A stretch of 64,000 bases of DNA from Neorhizobium sp. (GTDB lineage: Bacteria > Pseudomonadota > Alphaproteobacteria > Rhizobiales > Rhizobiaceae). The stretch spans positions 1,364,001 through 1,428,000 of the forward strand of contig JAPWKC010000004.1 in assembly GCA_028283725.1 (NCBI GenBank), read 5' to 3'. Positions 1-9,651 of this stretch are shown here, one piece after another. Position numbers and translations under genes: made by a program. The notes beneath the pieces were generated by a model. It ran no database searches, was not told where the DNA came from, and saw nothing but the letters and a program-made list of their open reading frames with translations. The stretch's first letter is position 1; each line of letters starts with the position of its first letter.

Positions 1-1010
1 TCGACACGGGCGATGCCGGGGATCTTGGCAATGACCGGTTCCGCCTCGCCTTCCGCTTCCAGATAAACCAGCGTCACTTCCCCGAGCGCCTCGACGATCG
101 ACACGCGGCCTTCGAACAGATGGTCCTGCCCCTCGTCTGCCACCGTCAGATCTTCCGGCCGCACGCCCAGACTGGCGCGCTTTCCCGCATCACCTTCAGG
201 GGTCGCGATCGGCAGGCGCGACCGCCGGCCACCCGGAAGAACGACCTCCGTTTGCGCGCCATCTGCTACGATCCCAGCTGCCACGATATTCATGGCCGGC
301 GAGCCGATGAACCGGGCCACAAAGAGGTTTTGCGGACGCTCGTACAGGTCGAGCGGCCTGCCGACCTGCTCGATCTTGCCGGATGACAGCACGACGATCC
401 GATCAGCCAGGGTCATTGCCTCGACCTGGTCGTGGGTGACGTAAATCATCGTGGTATCGGGCATCTGCTCCTTGAGCCGGGCGATCTCGATGCGGGTTGC
501 CACGCGCAGCGCCGCATCGAGATTGGAGAGCGGTTCATCGAACAGAAAAACCTTAGGGTCGCGGCAGATGGCCCGGCCGATCGCCACGCGCTGGCGCTGG
601 CCGCCGGAGAGCGCTTTCGGCAGACGGTCGAGATAGGGCGTGAGCTGCAGGATGCCGGCGGCGGAGCGGACGCGGCGATCGATCTCGCCGCGGCTCTCCT
701 TGGCGATCCGCATGCCGAAAGCCATGTTGTCGTAAACGGTCATATGCGGATAGAGCGCATAGGACTGGAAGACCATGGCGATGCCGCGACGCGACGGCGG
801 CACGTCGTTGACCATCTCGCCATCGATATACATCTGGCCACCAGTGATGCTCTCAAGCCCCGAGATCATCCTCAAAAGCGTGGACTTGCCACAGCCGGAA
901 GGCCCGACGAAGACCACGAACTCGCCTTCGGCGATATCAAGATCGATGCCGTGCAGCACGTCCACATGGCCGAAGGATTTTCTGATGTCCTTCAAAACGA
1001 CGCCGGTCAT
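1..1010 (-). CDS. aglK: Alpha-glucoside ABC transporter ATPase, AglK (partial, 3' end outside window)
   Basis: This is the cytoplasmic ATPase of a MalK/UgpC-type sugar importer. About 336 codons are visible, and the family is usually near 360. Walker A GPSGCGKST is at residues 36-44, the signature LSGGQRQRVAIGRA near 134-147, and Walker B with VFLFDEP near 155-160. The C-terminal TOBE-type domain (ASLGVRPEDLTV) is entered but cut by the window edge. The ATG at 1010 is preceded by a strong GGGAGGAG ribosome site. It is the last gene of aglEFGAK, 65 bases after aglA, with a strong hairpin in between. The substrate is inferred from the neighbouring alpha-glucosidase. Confidence 0.9.
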   Translation of the reverse strand, partial: MTGVVLKDIRKSFGHVDVLHGIDLDIAEGEFVVFVGPSGCGKSTLLRMISGLESITGGQMYIDGEMVNDVPPSRRGIAMVFQSYALYPHMTVYDNMAFGMRIAKESRGEIDRRVRSAAGILQLTPYLDRLPKALSGGQRQRVAIGRAICRDPKVFLFDEPLSNLDAALRVATRIEIARLKEQMPDTTMIYVTHDQVEAMTLADRIVVLSSGKIEQVGRPLDLYERPQNLFVARFIGSPAMNIVAAGIVADGAQTEVVLPGGRRSRLPIATPEGDAGKRASLGVRPEDLTVADEGQDHLFEGRVSIVEALGEVTLVYLEAEGEAEPVIAKIPGIARV

Positions 1011-1042
1011 GTCTCCTCCCAGAGTTTATCGGCCAATAAGAA

Positions 1043-1068
1043 GGGCACCGGCGTTTCCTCCGGTGCCC
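1043..1068 (-). terminator. Intercistronic hairpin between aglA and aglK
   Basis: A perfect 9-bp inverted repeat (GGGCACCGG/CCGGTGCCC, arms 1043-1051 and 1060-1068) with an 8-base loop lies in the short gap between the aglA stop and the aglK start. On the coding (minus) strand it is followed by a short pyrimidine-rich stretch without a real T-run. It is more likely an attenuator or mRNA-stabilising hairpin than a full terminator. Confidence 0.55.
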
Positions 1069-1075
1069 ACGTTGT

Positions 1076-2749
1076 TCAGGCCTGCCGGGCGAAATAGGCT
1101 CCCCAGGCCGGCAGTTCCACGGCTCCGCCCTCTACCGGGCTTGCCGCTTCGAAACCATGACCGTCGAGCGCTTGCCACTCGCCGATCGGCAAAGCGGCCG
1201 ACAGAGGTGCCGCGCTCATATTGAAGAGGCAGAGCACGATCTCGCCGCCATGCCGGCGTTCATAGGCGAGAAGCGCGCCATCCTGCGGCAGGAAGCGGAT
1301 ATCGCCCTTGGCGAAGGCCGGGTGCAGTTTGCGGAAGGCCAGAAAACGGCGGTAGTGCTCCAGCACCGATACCGGATCGCCATATTGTGCGCCGACCGCC
1401 CGCAGCTGGTGTTCGACCGGGATCGGCAGCCATGTCTTCTCTGCCGTCGAAAAGCCCGCCTGCAGCGCCTGCGCATCCCAGACCATGGGCGTGCGGCAGC
1501 CATCGCGGCCCTTGAATTCCGGCCAGAACTGGATGCCATAGGGGTCGCGCAGATCGGCATAGGCGATATCGGCTTCGGTCAGGCCAAGCTCCTCGCCCTG
1601 ATAGAGGCAGACGGAGCCGCGCTGCGACAGAAGGATGCCTGCCAGCATCTTGGCATAGGCCTCGCGGTCCAGAACCTCCTGCCCCCAGCGGCTGACGTGG
1701 CGCACGACATCATGGTTGGAAAAGGCCCAGCAGGCCCATCCCTCAGGAGCAGCAGACTGGAATGCACCCTGAACTTCGACGACGCGGGCAGGCGTCAATA
1801 CGTCGGGTGCCAGAAACTCAAACGCGTAGCACATCTGCATCTTGTCATCGCCGGACGTATATTCGCCGACGATTTCGAGACCGCGCTGGCTGTCGCCCAC
1901 TTCGCCGACCGCGGCGATCGCCGGAAATTCGTCCAGAACCGCACGGAAGCGTTTGAGGAATTCAAGATTTTCCGGGCGGTTCTTGTCGTAGATATGCTCC
2001 TGAAAATTATAGGGATTGACGGCCGGCGCCGTGGAGGCGTTGCGGCGGGAAGGTTCCAGCGCCGGGTTATCGCGCAGTTCCTTGTCGTGGAAATAGAAGT
2101 TGATCGTATCCAGCCGGAAGCCATCGACGCCGCGCTTCAGCCAGAAGCGGGTCATGTCGAGAAGGGCATCCTGAACCTCGGGATTGTGCAGATTGAGATC
2201 CGGCTGGGAGGTCAGGAAATTGTGCATGTAATATTGCATGCGCGTCGGATCCCAGGCCCAGGCCGAGCCGCCGAAGATCGACAGCCAGTTGTTGGGCGGG
2301 GTGCCGTCCGGTCTGGCATCGGTCCAGACATACCAGTCTGCCTTGGGATTGAAGCGGCTGGAGCGGCTCTCGACGAACCATGGATGCTGGTCGGAACTGT
2401 GCGACATGACGAGATCGATCATCACCTTGAGACCGAGGCGATGGGCTTCCGCGATCAGACCGTCGAAATCCGACAGCGAGCCGAACATCGGATCGACATC
2501 CATGTAGTTCGACACGTCGTAGCCGAAATCCCTCATCGGCGACGGGAAGAAGGGTGAGATCCAGATCGCGTCGGCACCAAGCGCCGCGACATGCGGCAGG
2601 CGTGCGGAGATGCCTTTAAGATCGCCGATGCCATCGCCGTTGCTGTCCTGGAAGGAGCGCGGGTAAATCTGGTAGATCACCGCGCCACGCCACCAGTCCC
2701 TGTCGGACCCTTTGTCGGGCATATTCGTCGTGTCTGCGGAAATGGTCAT
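1076..2749 (-). CDS. aglA: Alpha-glucosidase, GH13 family (AglA)
   Basis: A 557-residue glycoside hydrolase of family 13 (oligo-1,6-glucosidase/alpha-glucosidase group), expected to hydrolyse alpha-glucosides such as sucrose, maltose or trehalose after uptake. The catalytic triad is visible: nucleophile Asp214 in DGFRLD, acid/base Glu283 in VGEVGD, and transition-state Asp347 in SNHDVV. The N-terminal barrel motif YQIYPRSFQDSNGDGIGDLKG is typical. No signal peptide is seen, so the enzyme is cytoplasmic. It lies 33 bases after aglG and before aglK, so enzyme and transporter are co-transcribed. Exact substrate range cannot be read from sequence. Confidence 0.93.
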   Translation of the reverse strand: MTISADTTNMPDKGSDRDWWRGAVIYQIYPRSFQDSNGDGIGDLKGISARLPHVAALGADAIWISPFFPSPMRDFGYDVSNYMDVDPMFGSLSDFDGLIAEAHRLGLKVMIDLVMSHSSDQHPWFVESRSSRFNPKADWYVWTDARPDGTPPNNWLSIFGGSAWAWDPTRMQYYMHNFLTSQPDLNLHNPEVQDALLDMTRFWLKRGVDGFRLDTINFYFHDKELRDNPALEPSRRNASTAPAVNPYNFQEHIYDKNRPENLEFLKRFRAVLDEFPAIAAVGEVGDSQRGLEIVGEYTSGDDKMQMCYAFEFLAPDVLTPARVVEVQGAFQSAAPEGWACWAFSNHDVVRHVSRWGQEVLDREAYAKMLAGILLSQRGSVCLYQGEELGLTEADIAYADLRDPYGIQFWPEFKGRDGCRTPMVWDAQALQAGFSTAEKTWLPIPVEHQLRAVGAQYGDPVSVLEHYRRFLAFRKLHPAFAKGDIRFLPQDGALLAYERRHGGEIVLCLFNMSAAPLSAALPIGEWQALDGHGFEAASPVEGGAVELPAWGAYFARQA

Positions 2750-2782
2750 TTAATATCCTGCTGTTTACGAATGACAGACGGA

Positions 2783-3982
2783 TCAGCCGCCCTTGACTGA
2801 TCCGGCGAGGAGCCCCCGAACGAGATAACGCTGCAGCGCGAAGAAGACGATAATCGGGACGATGATGGTGATGAAGGCGGATGCCGTCAATATTTCCCAT
2901 TTGCCACCCCGAGAGCCCAGAAGCGCGTTCAGCGCACCCGTCAGGACCAGCTGGTCGCTGCCGGTGCCGAGGAAAACCATCGCCACCAGCAGATCGTTCC
3001 ATGTCCAGAGAAACTGGAAGATGGCAAATGAGGCGAGCGCCGGAAAGGACAGCGGCAAGACGATCTTCAGAAAGATCTCGAAATCCGTCGCGCCATCGAC
3101 ACGGGCGGATTCGATGATCTCCTTCGGCAGGCCGGCGATGTAGTTGCGCAAGAGATAGATGGCGAGCGGCATGCCGAAGGCGGTGTGGAAGAGCCAGACG
3201 CCGGCATAGCTGCGTGCCGGAATGCCGAAAGTGGAGCCGATCCCGTTATACATGCGCAGCACCGGGATCAGCGACATCTGCAGCGGCACGACCATCAGGC
3301 CGACGACGAGGGCGATGAGCAGCGACTTGCCGGAGAAATTCATCCAGGCCAGCGCATAAGCCGCGAAGGCCGCTATCAGGACCGGAATGATCGTCGAGGG
3401 GATGGCGACCGTCAGCGAATTGACGAAGGACTGGCCGATGCCCTGAGCCGTCAGCACATTCTCGTAATTGCCCATGGTGAAGGAGGGCGGCGTCGAGACG
3501 GTCAGATAGAGCCGCCTGCCGCGCCCGTTGTCGAAGGGGCCGGTCCTGCTAAGGCGATAGCTGCCATCCTCGTTGACGACCAGCGTTTCGCCAGTGCCGA
3601 GATCTGCCGTCGCTCCGGCCGCAAATTCCGCGGGTGCCGTGACCTTTGTGCCGAAGGAGCGGACCGTTCCGTTGCCTGTCGCGCCCGGTTCCCCGCCGGT
3701 AGCGGTGGCGGCTTGCGGTGCATCGAAGACGGAGCCCGTTATCACGTAATTTGCCCCTTCCTGCCTGGCGGATGCCGGATCGCCAAGGCGAACGGCTGCG
3801 GTCTGCGAGGCGCCGCTGAAAGCCGTCCACCAGCCCGAACTGGTGATCTGGGCGGGATCACGCAGGGACGTCACCAGAATGCCAAGCGTCGGCACGAGCC
3901 AGAGAATGCAGACGAAGAGCACCGAAACGTGGACGATGAGACGCGGCAGGCCGATCCTGCGCAGGGTCGCGATCGAAGCCAT
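2783..3982 (-). CDS. aglG: Alpha-glucoside ABC transporter permease AglG
   Basis: A 399-residue inner-membrane permease of the MalG type. The EAA loop is visible near the C-terminus (ARVDGATDFEIFLKIVLPLS). One membrane span lies near residues 15-35, then an unusually long, Gly/Thr/Ala-rich predicted periplasmic segment (about residues 45-165), then the remaining spans. The start MASIATLRR at 3982 overlaps the aglF stop by one base (TGATG), indicating translational coupling. A longer upstream reading is possible but would lie inside aglF and is rejected. Confidence 0.9.
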   Translation of the reverse strand: MASIATLRRIGLPRLIVHVSVLFVCILWLVPTLGILVTSLRDPAQITSSGWWTAFSGASQTAAVRLGDPASARQEGANYVITGSVFDAPQAATATGGEPGATGNGTVRSFGTKVTAPAEFAAGATADLGTGETLVVNEDGSYRLSRTGPFDNGRGRRLYLTVSTPPSFTMGNYENVLTAQGIGQSFVNSLTVAIPSTIIPVLIAAFAAYALAWMNFSGKSLLIALVVGLMVVPLQMSLIPVLRMYNGIGSTFGIPARSYAGVWLFHTAFGMPLAIYLLRNYIAGLPKEIIESARVDGATDFEIFLKIVLPLSFPALASFAIFQFLWTWNDLLVAMVFLGTGSDQLVLTGALNALLGSRGGKWEILTASAFITIIVPIIVFFALQRYLVRGLLAGSVKGG

Positions 3983-4995
3983 CAATAGCCTCCCGTGTCC
4001 CGTTGCGCCTGGCGGATGTTCCAGATCATGATCGGGGTGACGGCCGCCATGATGACGAGCGCGATGACAGCACTCCGGCCGCTGTCGCCGCCGCCGCGGA
4101 ACATCCAGTCGAACATAAGATTTGCGAGAACCATCGTGTTCCACTGGCCGTTGGTCATGGTCAGGACGATATCGAAGACCTTGAGTACGAGAATGGTGAT
4201 CGTCGTCCAGACGACGGCGATCGTGCCCCAGATCTGCGGCACCATGATCTTCCAGAAGATCTGCCAGCCATTGGCGCCGTCGATGACGGCCGCCTCGATC
4301 GTTTCTTCGGGAATGCCGCGAAGGGCTGCCGAGAGGATGACCATGGCAAAGCCGGTCTGGATCCAGATGAGGATCGCCATCAGGAAGAAATTGTTCCAGA
4401 ACGGCAGGGAGATCCACACCTGCGGATCGGCGCCGAGGGCTGTGACGATCGCGTTCAGAAGGCCGATCTGGGTCTCGTTGCCGCTGCGATATTCATAGAC
4501 GAATTTCCAGATCACCGAGGCGCCGACGAAGGAGATGGCCATCGGCATGAAGATCAGGGTCTTGGCGAAATTGCCCCACCAGATGCGATCCGTCAGAACC
4601 GCGATGACGAGGCCGAAAAACGTGCAGGCCGCCGGCACGACCGCCAGCCAGAGGATGTTGTTGAAGATCGACTGGCGGAACTGATCGTCGGCGACGGCCC
4701 AGCGATAGTTGGACAGGCCGACATAGTTGACCCCGGCGCGATCATAGAAGGACAGAATGAAGGTGGCGATGACGGGATAGACGAGATAGACGGCCACAAG
4801 CAGGATGGCAGGCCCGAGAAAGAGCCAGGGGCGGATCGCCGCGCGCCGACGCAGGTTGACGGAGACGCCCTGCGCCACCCCCTGCCCTACCGGAAAAACC
4901 AGTTGCAGCAGTTTTTCCGACAGCCAGTAATACAAGGCGCAGCAGAAGACACCGACAACCACGACCCCTATGGCCGAGACGACCTGCGATATCAT
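3982..4995 (-). CDS. aglF: Alpha-glucoside ABC transporter permease AglF
   Basis: A 337-residue MalF-type permease, partner of AglG in the inner membrane. There are hydrophobic spans at residues 5-30 and 55-80, then the transport domain with EAA loop EAAVIDGANGWQIFWKIMVPQ. The N-terminal extension ISQVVSAIGVVVVGVFCCALYYW adds an extra span, common in rhizobial AglF. The start at 4995 has a GGGGAGGAAGC ribosome site. It lies 95 bases after the aglE stop and overlaps aglG by one base. Confidence 0.9.
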   Translation of the reverse strand: MISQVVSAIGVVVVGVFCCALYYWLSEKLLQLVFPVGQGVAQGVSVNLRRRAAIRPWLFLGPAILLVAVYLVYPVIATFILSFYDRAGVNYVGLSNYRWAVADDQFRQSIFNNILWLAVVPAACTFFGLVIAVLTDRIWWGNFAKTLIFMPMAISFVGASVIWKFVYEYRSGNETQIGLLNAIVTALGADPQVWISLPFWNNFFLMAILIWIQTGFAMVILSAALRGIPEETIEAAVIDGANGWQIFWKIMVPQIWGTIAVVWTTITILVLKVFDIVLTMTNGQWNTMVLANLMFDWMFRGGGDSGRSAVIALVIMAAVTPIMIWNIRQAQRDTGGY

Positions 4996-5090
4996 GCTTC
5001 CTCCCCAGGATCGCCGAATGCGATATGTTGTTCGTCAATCTCGCTCAGGGACCTGCCGAGCGACCGGCAGGCCGATTGCCGAATGATGAT

Positions 5091-6455
5091 CTATTTCAAG
5101 CCGTCCCAGGCCTTCTGGATGTCGCCCGCCGCCGTCTTGGCATCCTTGCCGCCGACATAATCGATCATGCCGGTCCAGAAGGCGCCGGCACCGATCTTGC
5201 CGGGCATCAAATCCGATCCGTCGAAGCGGAACGTCGTGGCCGAGATCAGGAGCTCGCCCTCCTTGCGCAACGTGTCATTGCCATAGGCCTGCGGCTTCAC
5301 TCCCTTATAGGGCGTGAGGAAGCCGGATTGCGCCATCCACACCTCATGGGCGATGGGGCTCTTGAGGAAGTCGATGAAGGCGCGGGCGGCGGGCGAATCC
5401 TTGGTGATCGCGGCAAGCGTGCCGGCGCCAAGCACCGGCTTTCCGAGATCGGCCTTCGCCGCATAGGCCGGCATATAGAAAAAGTCCGCGTCGGTGCCGA
5501 GCTTCGTGCCATCGGGGAAGAAGGACGGGATGAAGGATGCCTGATGCTGCATATAGCATTTCGGCGGAATGCCGAAGAGGCCCTTCGGGCTGTCGCGGAA
5601 ATCGGTAGACGACACGGCGGCGACGCCGCCGCTCACATATTTCTCGTTCCTGGCAAACTTGCCGAATTCCTCGATAGCGCCGACGACGGCGGGATCATCG
5701 AACTTGATCTCATTCGTCACCCACTTGTCGTAGACCTCGGGCTTCTGGGTGCGCAGCATGAGGTCCTCGATCCAGTCGGTGGCGGGCCATCCGGTCGCGC
5801 CGCCGGAGCCGAGACCGATGCACCATGGCGTGCCGCCATCGGCAACGATCCGGTCGGAGAGCTTGAACAGCTCCTCCATCGTCTTCGGCACTTCATAGCC
5901 GGCCTCCTCGAAATTTTCCGGGACATACCAGACCAGCGACTTGATATCGGCCTTGTACGGGAGCGCATAGAAAGCTTGTTTGCCGTCCTTGCCCTTATAG
6001 GTGCCGTAGCCCACCCAGCTGTCGCCGGCACCGTAACTGTCAGTCACCCACTTGGCGTTTTCATCGCCGAGCGGCGTGAGGTAGCCCTTGCTGGCGAGAT
6101 CGGCCAGAAGGCCGGGTTGCGGCAGGATGGCGATATTGGGGGGCGAGCCGGCGGAGGTGTCGATAACGATCTGCTGCTCGTAATTTTCCGAGGAGGAATA
6201 CTTGGCGCTGATGCCGGTCGCTGCGGCGAAATATGCCATGACGCTGGTGAACAGCGTCTCGTCTTCGCCGCGCCATGGGCCGAAGATCGTCAGGCTCTGG
6301 CCCTTCAAGTCCGAATGAGCAGCCTTGAAGTCGTCGTAGCTCTTCCAGTTGAAGCGCGCATCCTTGCCGGGCGGGAATTTCAGTTCCTGCGCACCCGCCT
6401 GCCCTGCCATCATCAGAACGGCGGCAGCCGTGCCGAGCCAAAACGAAACCTTCAT
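5091..6455 (-). CDS. aglE: Periplasmic alpha-glucoside-binding protein AglE
   Basis: A 454-residue extracellular solute-binding protein of the family 1 type, the receptor of the agl importer. The signal peptide is MKVSFWLGTAAAVLMMAGQAGA, with likely cleavage before QELKFPPG. The start at 6455 was chosen over an upstream ATG because it has a perfect GGAGGAGG ribosome site and begins the signal peptide exactly. It is the first gene of the operon, with a non-coding upstream region to 6595 that should hold the promoter. No agl regulator gene is in the window. Confidence 0.92.
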   Translation of the reverse strand: MKVSFWLGTAAAVLMMAGQAGAQELKFPPGKDARFNWKSYDDFKAAHSDLKGQSLTIFGPWRGEDETLFTSVMAYFAAATGISAKYSSSENYEQQIVIDTSAGSPPNIAILPQPGLLADLASKGYLTPLGDENAKWVTDSYGAGDSWVGYGTYKGKDGKQAFYALPYKADIKSLVWYVPENFEEAGYEVPKTMEELFKLSDRIVADGGTPWCIGLGSGGATGWPATDWIEDLMLRTQKPEVYDKWVTNEIKFDDPAVVGAIEEFGKFARNEKYVSGGVAAVSSTDFRDSPKGLFGIPPKCYMQHQASFIPSFFPDGTKLGTDADFFYMPAYAAKADLGKPVLGAGTLAAITKDSPAARAFIDFLKSPIAHEVWMAQSGFLTPYKGVKPQAYGNDTLRKEGELLISATTFRFDGSDLMPGKIGAGAFWTGMIDYVGGKDAKTAAGDIQKAWDGLK

Positions 6456-6595
6456 GAAAATCCTCCTCCAAGAACCTCTTGTCTGAACGCCTGCGCTGTC
6501 TCCCACGTCGCAAGCAACCAGAGATTTAACGCGGGTTCCGAGGAGTCAAGGGCTGGACCGTGCCGACGGCATCGCTTTCAGGTGGCACAAAGCCG

Positions 6596-6622
6596 TCCGC
6601 GCAGGCGTTTTTTCTGCGCGGA
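6596..6622 (-). terminator. Hairpin downstream of folD
   Basis: Perfect 9-bp inverted repeat TCCGCGCAG/CTGCGCGGA (arms 6596-6604, 6614-6622) with a 9-base loop, 31 bases past the folD stop. The strand downstream of the hairpin is not T-rich, so termination efficiency is uncertain. It separates folD from the agl operon. Confidence 0.5.
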
Positions 6623-6653
6623 TCATGCGGCTGAAGGTCTTGAAGGAATAGGC

Positions 6654-7553
6654 TTAGAAGCGCGGTGCTTCGAGGCCCACGGAGCGATAGGCGGCAATGA
6701 CGGTGTTGGCCATCAGCATGGCGATCGTCATCGGGCCGACGCCGCCCGGAACCGGCGTGATGGCACCGGCAATTTCCGACGCCTCGTTAAAGGCGACATC
6801 GCCGACGAGGCGGGTCTTGCCCTCGCCCTTTTCCGGCGCATCGATGCGGTTGATACCGACGTCGATCACGGTTGCGCCGGGCTTGACCCAATCCGCCTTG
6901 ACCATCTGCGGACGACCGACCGCGGCAACCAGAATATCGGCATTACGGCAGACGGCGGCCAGATCCTTCGTCTTCGAATGCGCCATCGTCACCGTGGCGT
7001 TGGCCGCAAGCAGCAAAAGCCCCATCGGCTTGCCGAAGAGGTTGGAGCGGCCGATGACGACAGCGTTGAGGCCCGAAAGATCGTCGCCATGAATGCTGCG
7101 TACGAGCAGCATGGAGCCGGCCGGCGTGCAGGAGATGAGACCGGTCGACAGATCGCCCGTGGCAATCCTGCCGGCGTTGACGATGTTCAGGCCATCGACA
7201 TCCTTTTCCGGCGAAATCGACTGGATGACGGGTTCGGCATCGAGATGTTTCGGTAGCGGCAGCTGAACGAGAATGCCATGGATCGCCGGATCGGCATTGA
7301 GGCCGGACACGAGCTTTTCCAGATCGGCCTGATTGGTCTCGACCGGAAGGCTATGCTGGATCGAGTTGAAACCGCACTGCTTGGCCATGCGGCTCTTGGA
7401 ATTGACATAGGCGTGGCTTGCCGGATCGTCGCCGACGATAACGACAGCCAGACCGGGCTTGAGCTTGGCGGAGGCTTCCAGCGATGCCGCTGCTTCCGTT
7501 ACGGCGGCGATAACGCCCGCTGCCGCTTCCTTGCCGTCGATGATCTGTGCCAC
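6654..7553 (-). CDS. folD: Bifunctional methylene-tetrahydrofolate dehydrogenase/cyclohydrolase FolD
   Basis: A 299-residue cytoplasmic enzyme of one-carbon metabolism. It oxidises 5,10-methylene-THF to methenyl-THF with NADP and hydrolyses that to 10-formyl-THF. Family motifs are all present: HAYVNSK with catalytic Lys53, [10 protein letters not shown], the nucleotide-binding [13 protein letters not shown], and [14 protein letters not shown] near the C-terminus. Length is standard. It is a single-gene unit on the same strand as its neighbours and is a housekeeping gene with no evident link to motility. Confidence 0.96.
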   Translation of the reverse strand: MAQIIDGKEAAAGVIAAVTEAAASLEASAKLKPGLAVVIVGDDPASHAYVNSKSRMAKQCGFNSIQHSLPVETNQADLEKLVSGLNADPAIHGILVQLPLPKHLDAEPVIQSISPEKDVDGLNIVNAGRIATGDLSTGLISCTPAGSMLLVRSIHGDDLSGLNAVVIGRSNLFGKPMGLLLLAANATVTMAHSKTKDLAAVCRNADILVAAVGRPQMVKADWVKPGATVIDVGINRIDAPEKGEGKTRLVGDVAFNEASEIAGAITPVPGGVGPMTIAMLMANTVIAAYRSVGLEAPRF

Positions 7554-7678
7554 AGTCCGTCTCCCATTCGTCAGTCGGATCTCACCATGCGCGCCGAGAC
7601 CGGGGATGGCCCGCCTGCGCCCTATGCTGTCCGATCAGGGCAAATGCAAGAGGAATCGTTGTCGCGCCGCCGATGATC

Positions 7679-9562
7679 TCAGCGACCGCCTGCCTGTCTG
7701 CGCGCGGCGCGGGCTTCGAGGCGCTCGCGCAGGTCGAGCAGTTCCTGCTGGAGATCGCGCAGTTCGGCGCGGGGGGCGCCTTGGCGCGGCCGATACTCGA
7801 CATCGTCCTGTTCGTCCGTGCGGGTCATGGCGGCGGCAACCAGCGGCGGCAGGCCGGCTTCGGCTGCCGGGCGCTTGTGTGCAAGCAAGGCTTCACGCAT
7901 ATAATCGGCGAGCGGCCGCCTGTCGTTTGCCGGCTCGGCATAGACCAGTTGCGGCAGGGCGAGATCGTCCTCGTCCATCTGCGATGCCGCCGAGATCGAT
8001 ATCTGCGCATCGGTCGCCGCGGCATCGGCATCCGCCGGCGACAGGGCAACGGCTTCAAGCTGTTGCTTCACCAGCAATTCCTCGATCAAAACGTCATCGA
8101 CGACGAAGTCTTTCGCGTCGCCTGCCTCAAGCACAGGCGGTACGGCCAGATCATCCGTCAGATCGACGGTCTCCAGCATGTCATCGAGAGCCTGTTCGTC
8201 ATGGGACAGGGTCTCGAGGCCAAGCATATCCGGCCGGGCGAGATCGGCGATCTCATCCTCCTGCTTCAGACGGCGGCGATAGGCGGCCAGCATCAGAGCA
8301 AGCCCGATCGCCAGACCGGCAAGGCCACCGGCGACAGAGGGTATCCAGCGCGGCAGCGTGGTGCTTACGACCGGAACGGCCCTTGCACGCGCGCTGACGA
8401 TCGCAGTGGCCGCAGATGGGCGATCACTCGCCTGCGTGCGACTTTCGCCTTCCAGATAGTTTCGATTGGCCTCGGCGACCGCGGCCTCCAGCGCTGCGAG
8501 CCGCCCCGCGTCCGCAGCGATTTCGCCACCCTCGGCCGGCTTGTCGATTGCGGCCTGAAGCTCGGCGATGCGCGCCGCGACCTGTGTCTGCTGCTGGCGC
8601 AGCGATGCGGACAATTGGCTGAGTGCAGAGCGGATACCGCTCTCGGCATCCTGGACGGCCGCCTGCGCCGCCAGAAAGCGAGGGTGGCGGGGGCCAAGAC
8701 TGCTCGACAGTTGTTCGACGACGAGACGTGCATCGACATAGCGGCGGCGCTGATAATCGAGGCCGGTGAATTCGACGCTATCGGGCAGTGCCTTGTCCAA
8801 TATATCGGCGACGGTCAGCGATGTGGCAGCTTCCAGCTTCGGCTTCAGCGTGGCGAGTTCCTGCCTTGTCGCCTCCAGCGAATGGGTATTGGTCTCGGCC
8901 TGTGTGCGGGCCTGACGCAGGATGGCAAGGCGCGCCTCACCCGTCTGGGCTTCGAAGCCGTCAAGGGCCGCCTGGGCCCGCTCAAGCGCGCCGTGCAGCC
9001 CCTCGATCGCCGGGTCAGGCGCCGTTCGCGACGTCTGTGCCAAAACAGTTGGGAAGGCGGATCCGAGCATGGTGGCGATGCGTAACGCGTCACCCGCGCT
9101 GCCGGCATCGACGCCGATCGCCAAGAGATGACGGGAAGGATCGTATTGGGTCGTGATCGCCTGCGCCAGCCTTTCGCGCAGTGCGGTTTCTGCCTCGAGA
9201 ACGGTGATGCTGCGACCGGAGACGATGTCGGAAACGACGCCGGACGCTGTCGGCCGGTTGACGGCGAAATTGCTATCCTGCGTCAGATTGAGGGCGCGGA
9301 TGACGTTGTCGAGCACCGCCTTGTCGCGCAGCATATCGATCGCCTGCTGGACGACCGCCTGATCCGCGGAGGCGATGGTCAATCCCGTCGATGCGCGGAA
9401 TTTCGGTTCGGGCGCATTGATGAAAAGAAGCGGCAAAGCTGCGCCGGCAAGCATGAGGCCCACCAGTTTGCCGACCGACATTGCGGCGCCAGCAAAACCC
9501 CTTGTCGAAAGCGCTGCATGCTCTTCCGGCGTAGCGCGCTGGATGTCGCCTTGTTGATCCAT
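7679..9562 (-). CDS. Polysaccharide chain-length determinant/exopolysaccharide transport protein (GumC/Wzz-like)
   Basis: A 627-residue predicted inner-membrane protein. Visible parts: first membrane span near residues 30-48; a Wzz-like periplasmic start (FRASTGLTIASADQAVVQQ); a long coiled-coil region; the GumC signature LGPRHPRFLAAQAAVQDAE; a second span near 430-450; and a cytoplasmic tail of about 170 residues ending in the coiled coil RAELRDLQQELLDLRERLEA. No Walker A motif is present, so this is a polysaccharide co-polymerase without a fused tyrosine kinase. It lies 89 bases after the WecG-like gene. The actual polysaccharide is unknown. Confidence 0.7.
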   Translation of the reverse strand: MDQQGDIQRATPEEHAALSTRGFAGAAMSVGKLVGLMLAGAALPLLFINAPEPKFRASTGLTIASADQAVVQQAIDMLRDKAVLDNVIRALNLTQDSNFAVNRPTASGVVSDIVSGRSITVLEAETALRERLAQAITTQYDPSRHLLAIGVDAGSAGDALRIATMLGSAFPTVLAQTSRTAPDPAIEGLHGALERAQAALDGFEAQTGEARLAILRQARTQAETNTHSLEATRQELATLKPKLEAATSLTVADILDKALPDSVEFTGLDYQRRRYVDARLVVEQLSSSLGPRHPRFLAAQAAVQDAESGIRSALSQLSASLRQQQTQVAARIAELQAAIDKPAEGGEIAADAGRLAALEAAVAEANRNYLEGESRTQASDRPSAATAIVSARARAVPVVSTTLPRWIPSVAGGLAGLAIGLALMLAAYRRRLKQEDEIADLARPDMLGLETLSHDEQALDDMLETVDLTDDLAVPPVLEAGDAKDFVVDDVLIEELLVKQQLEAVALSPADADAAATDAQISISAASQMDEDDLALPQLVYAEPANDRRPLADYMREALLAHKRPAAEAGLPPLVAAAMTRTDEQDDVEYRPRQGAPRAELRDLQQELLDLRERLEARAARRQAGGR

Positions 9563-9651
9563 GATCTGACCGCATTCATCCCGCCCGGCCGAAATGGCCC
9601 GGCTGTCAATTAATGCAGTCTAAATATACGTGGCAAACAAAAGGTTAACGC

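Noticed and set aside
5025-7256. Open reading frame of about 743 codons antisense to aglE and folD
   Set aside because: It crosses an operon boundary and two certain genes; composition is shadow-like.
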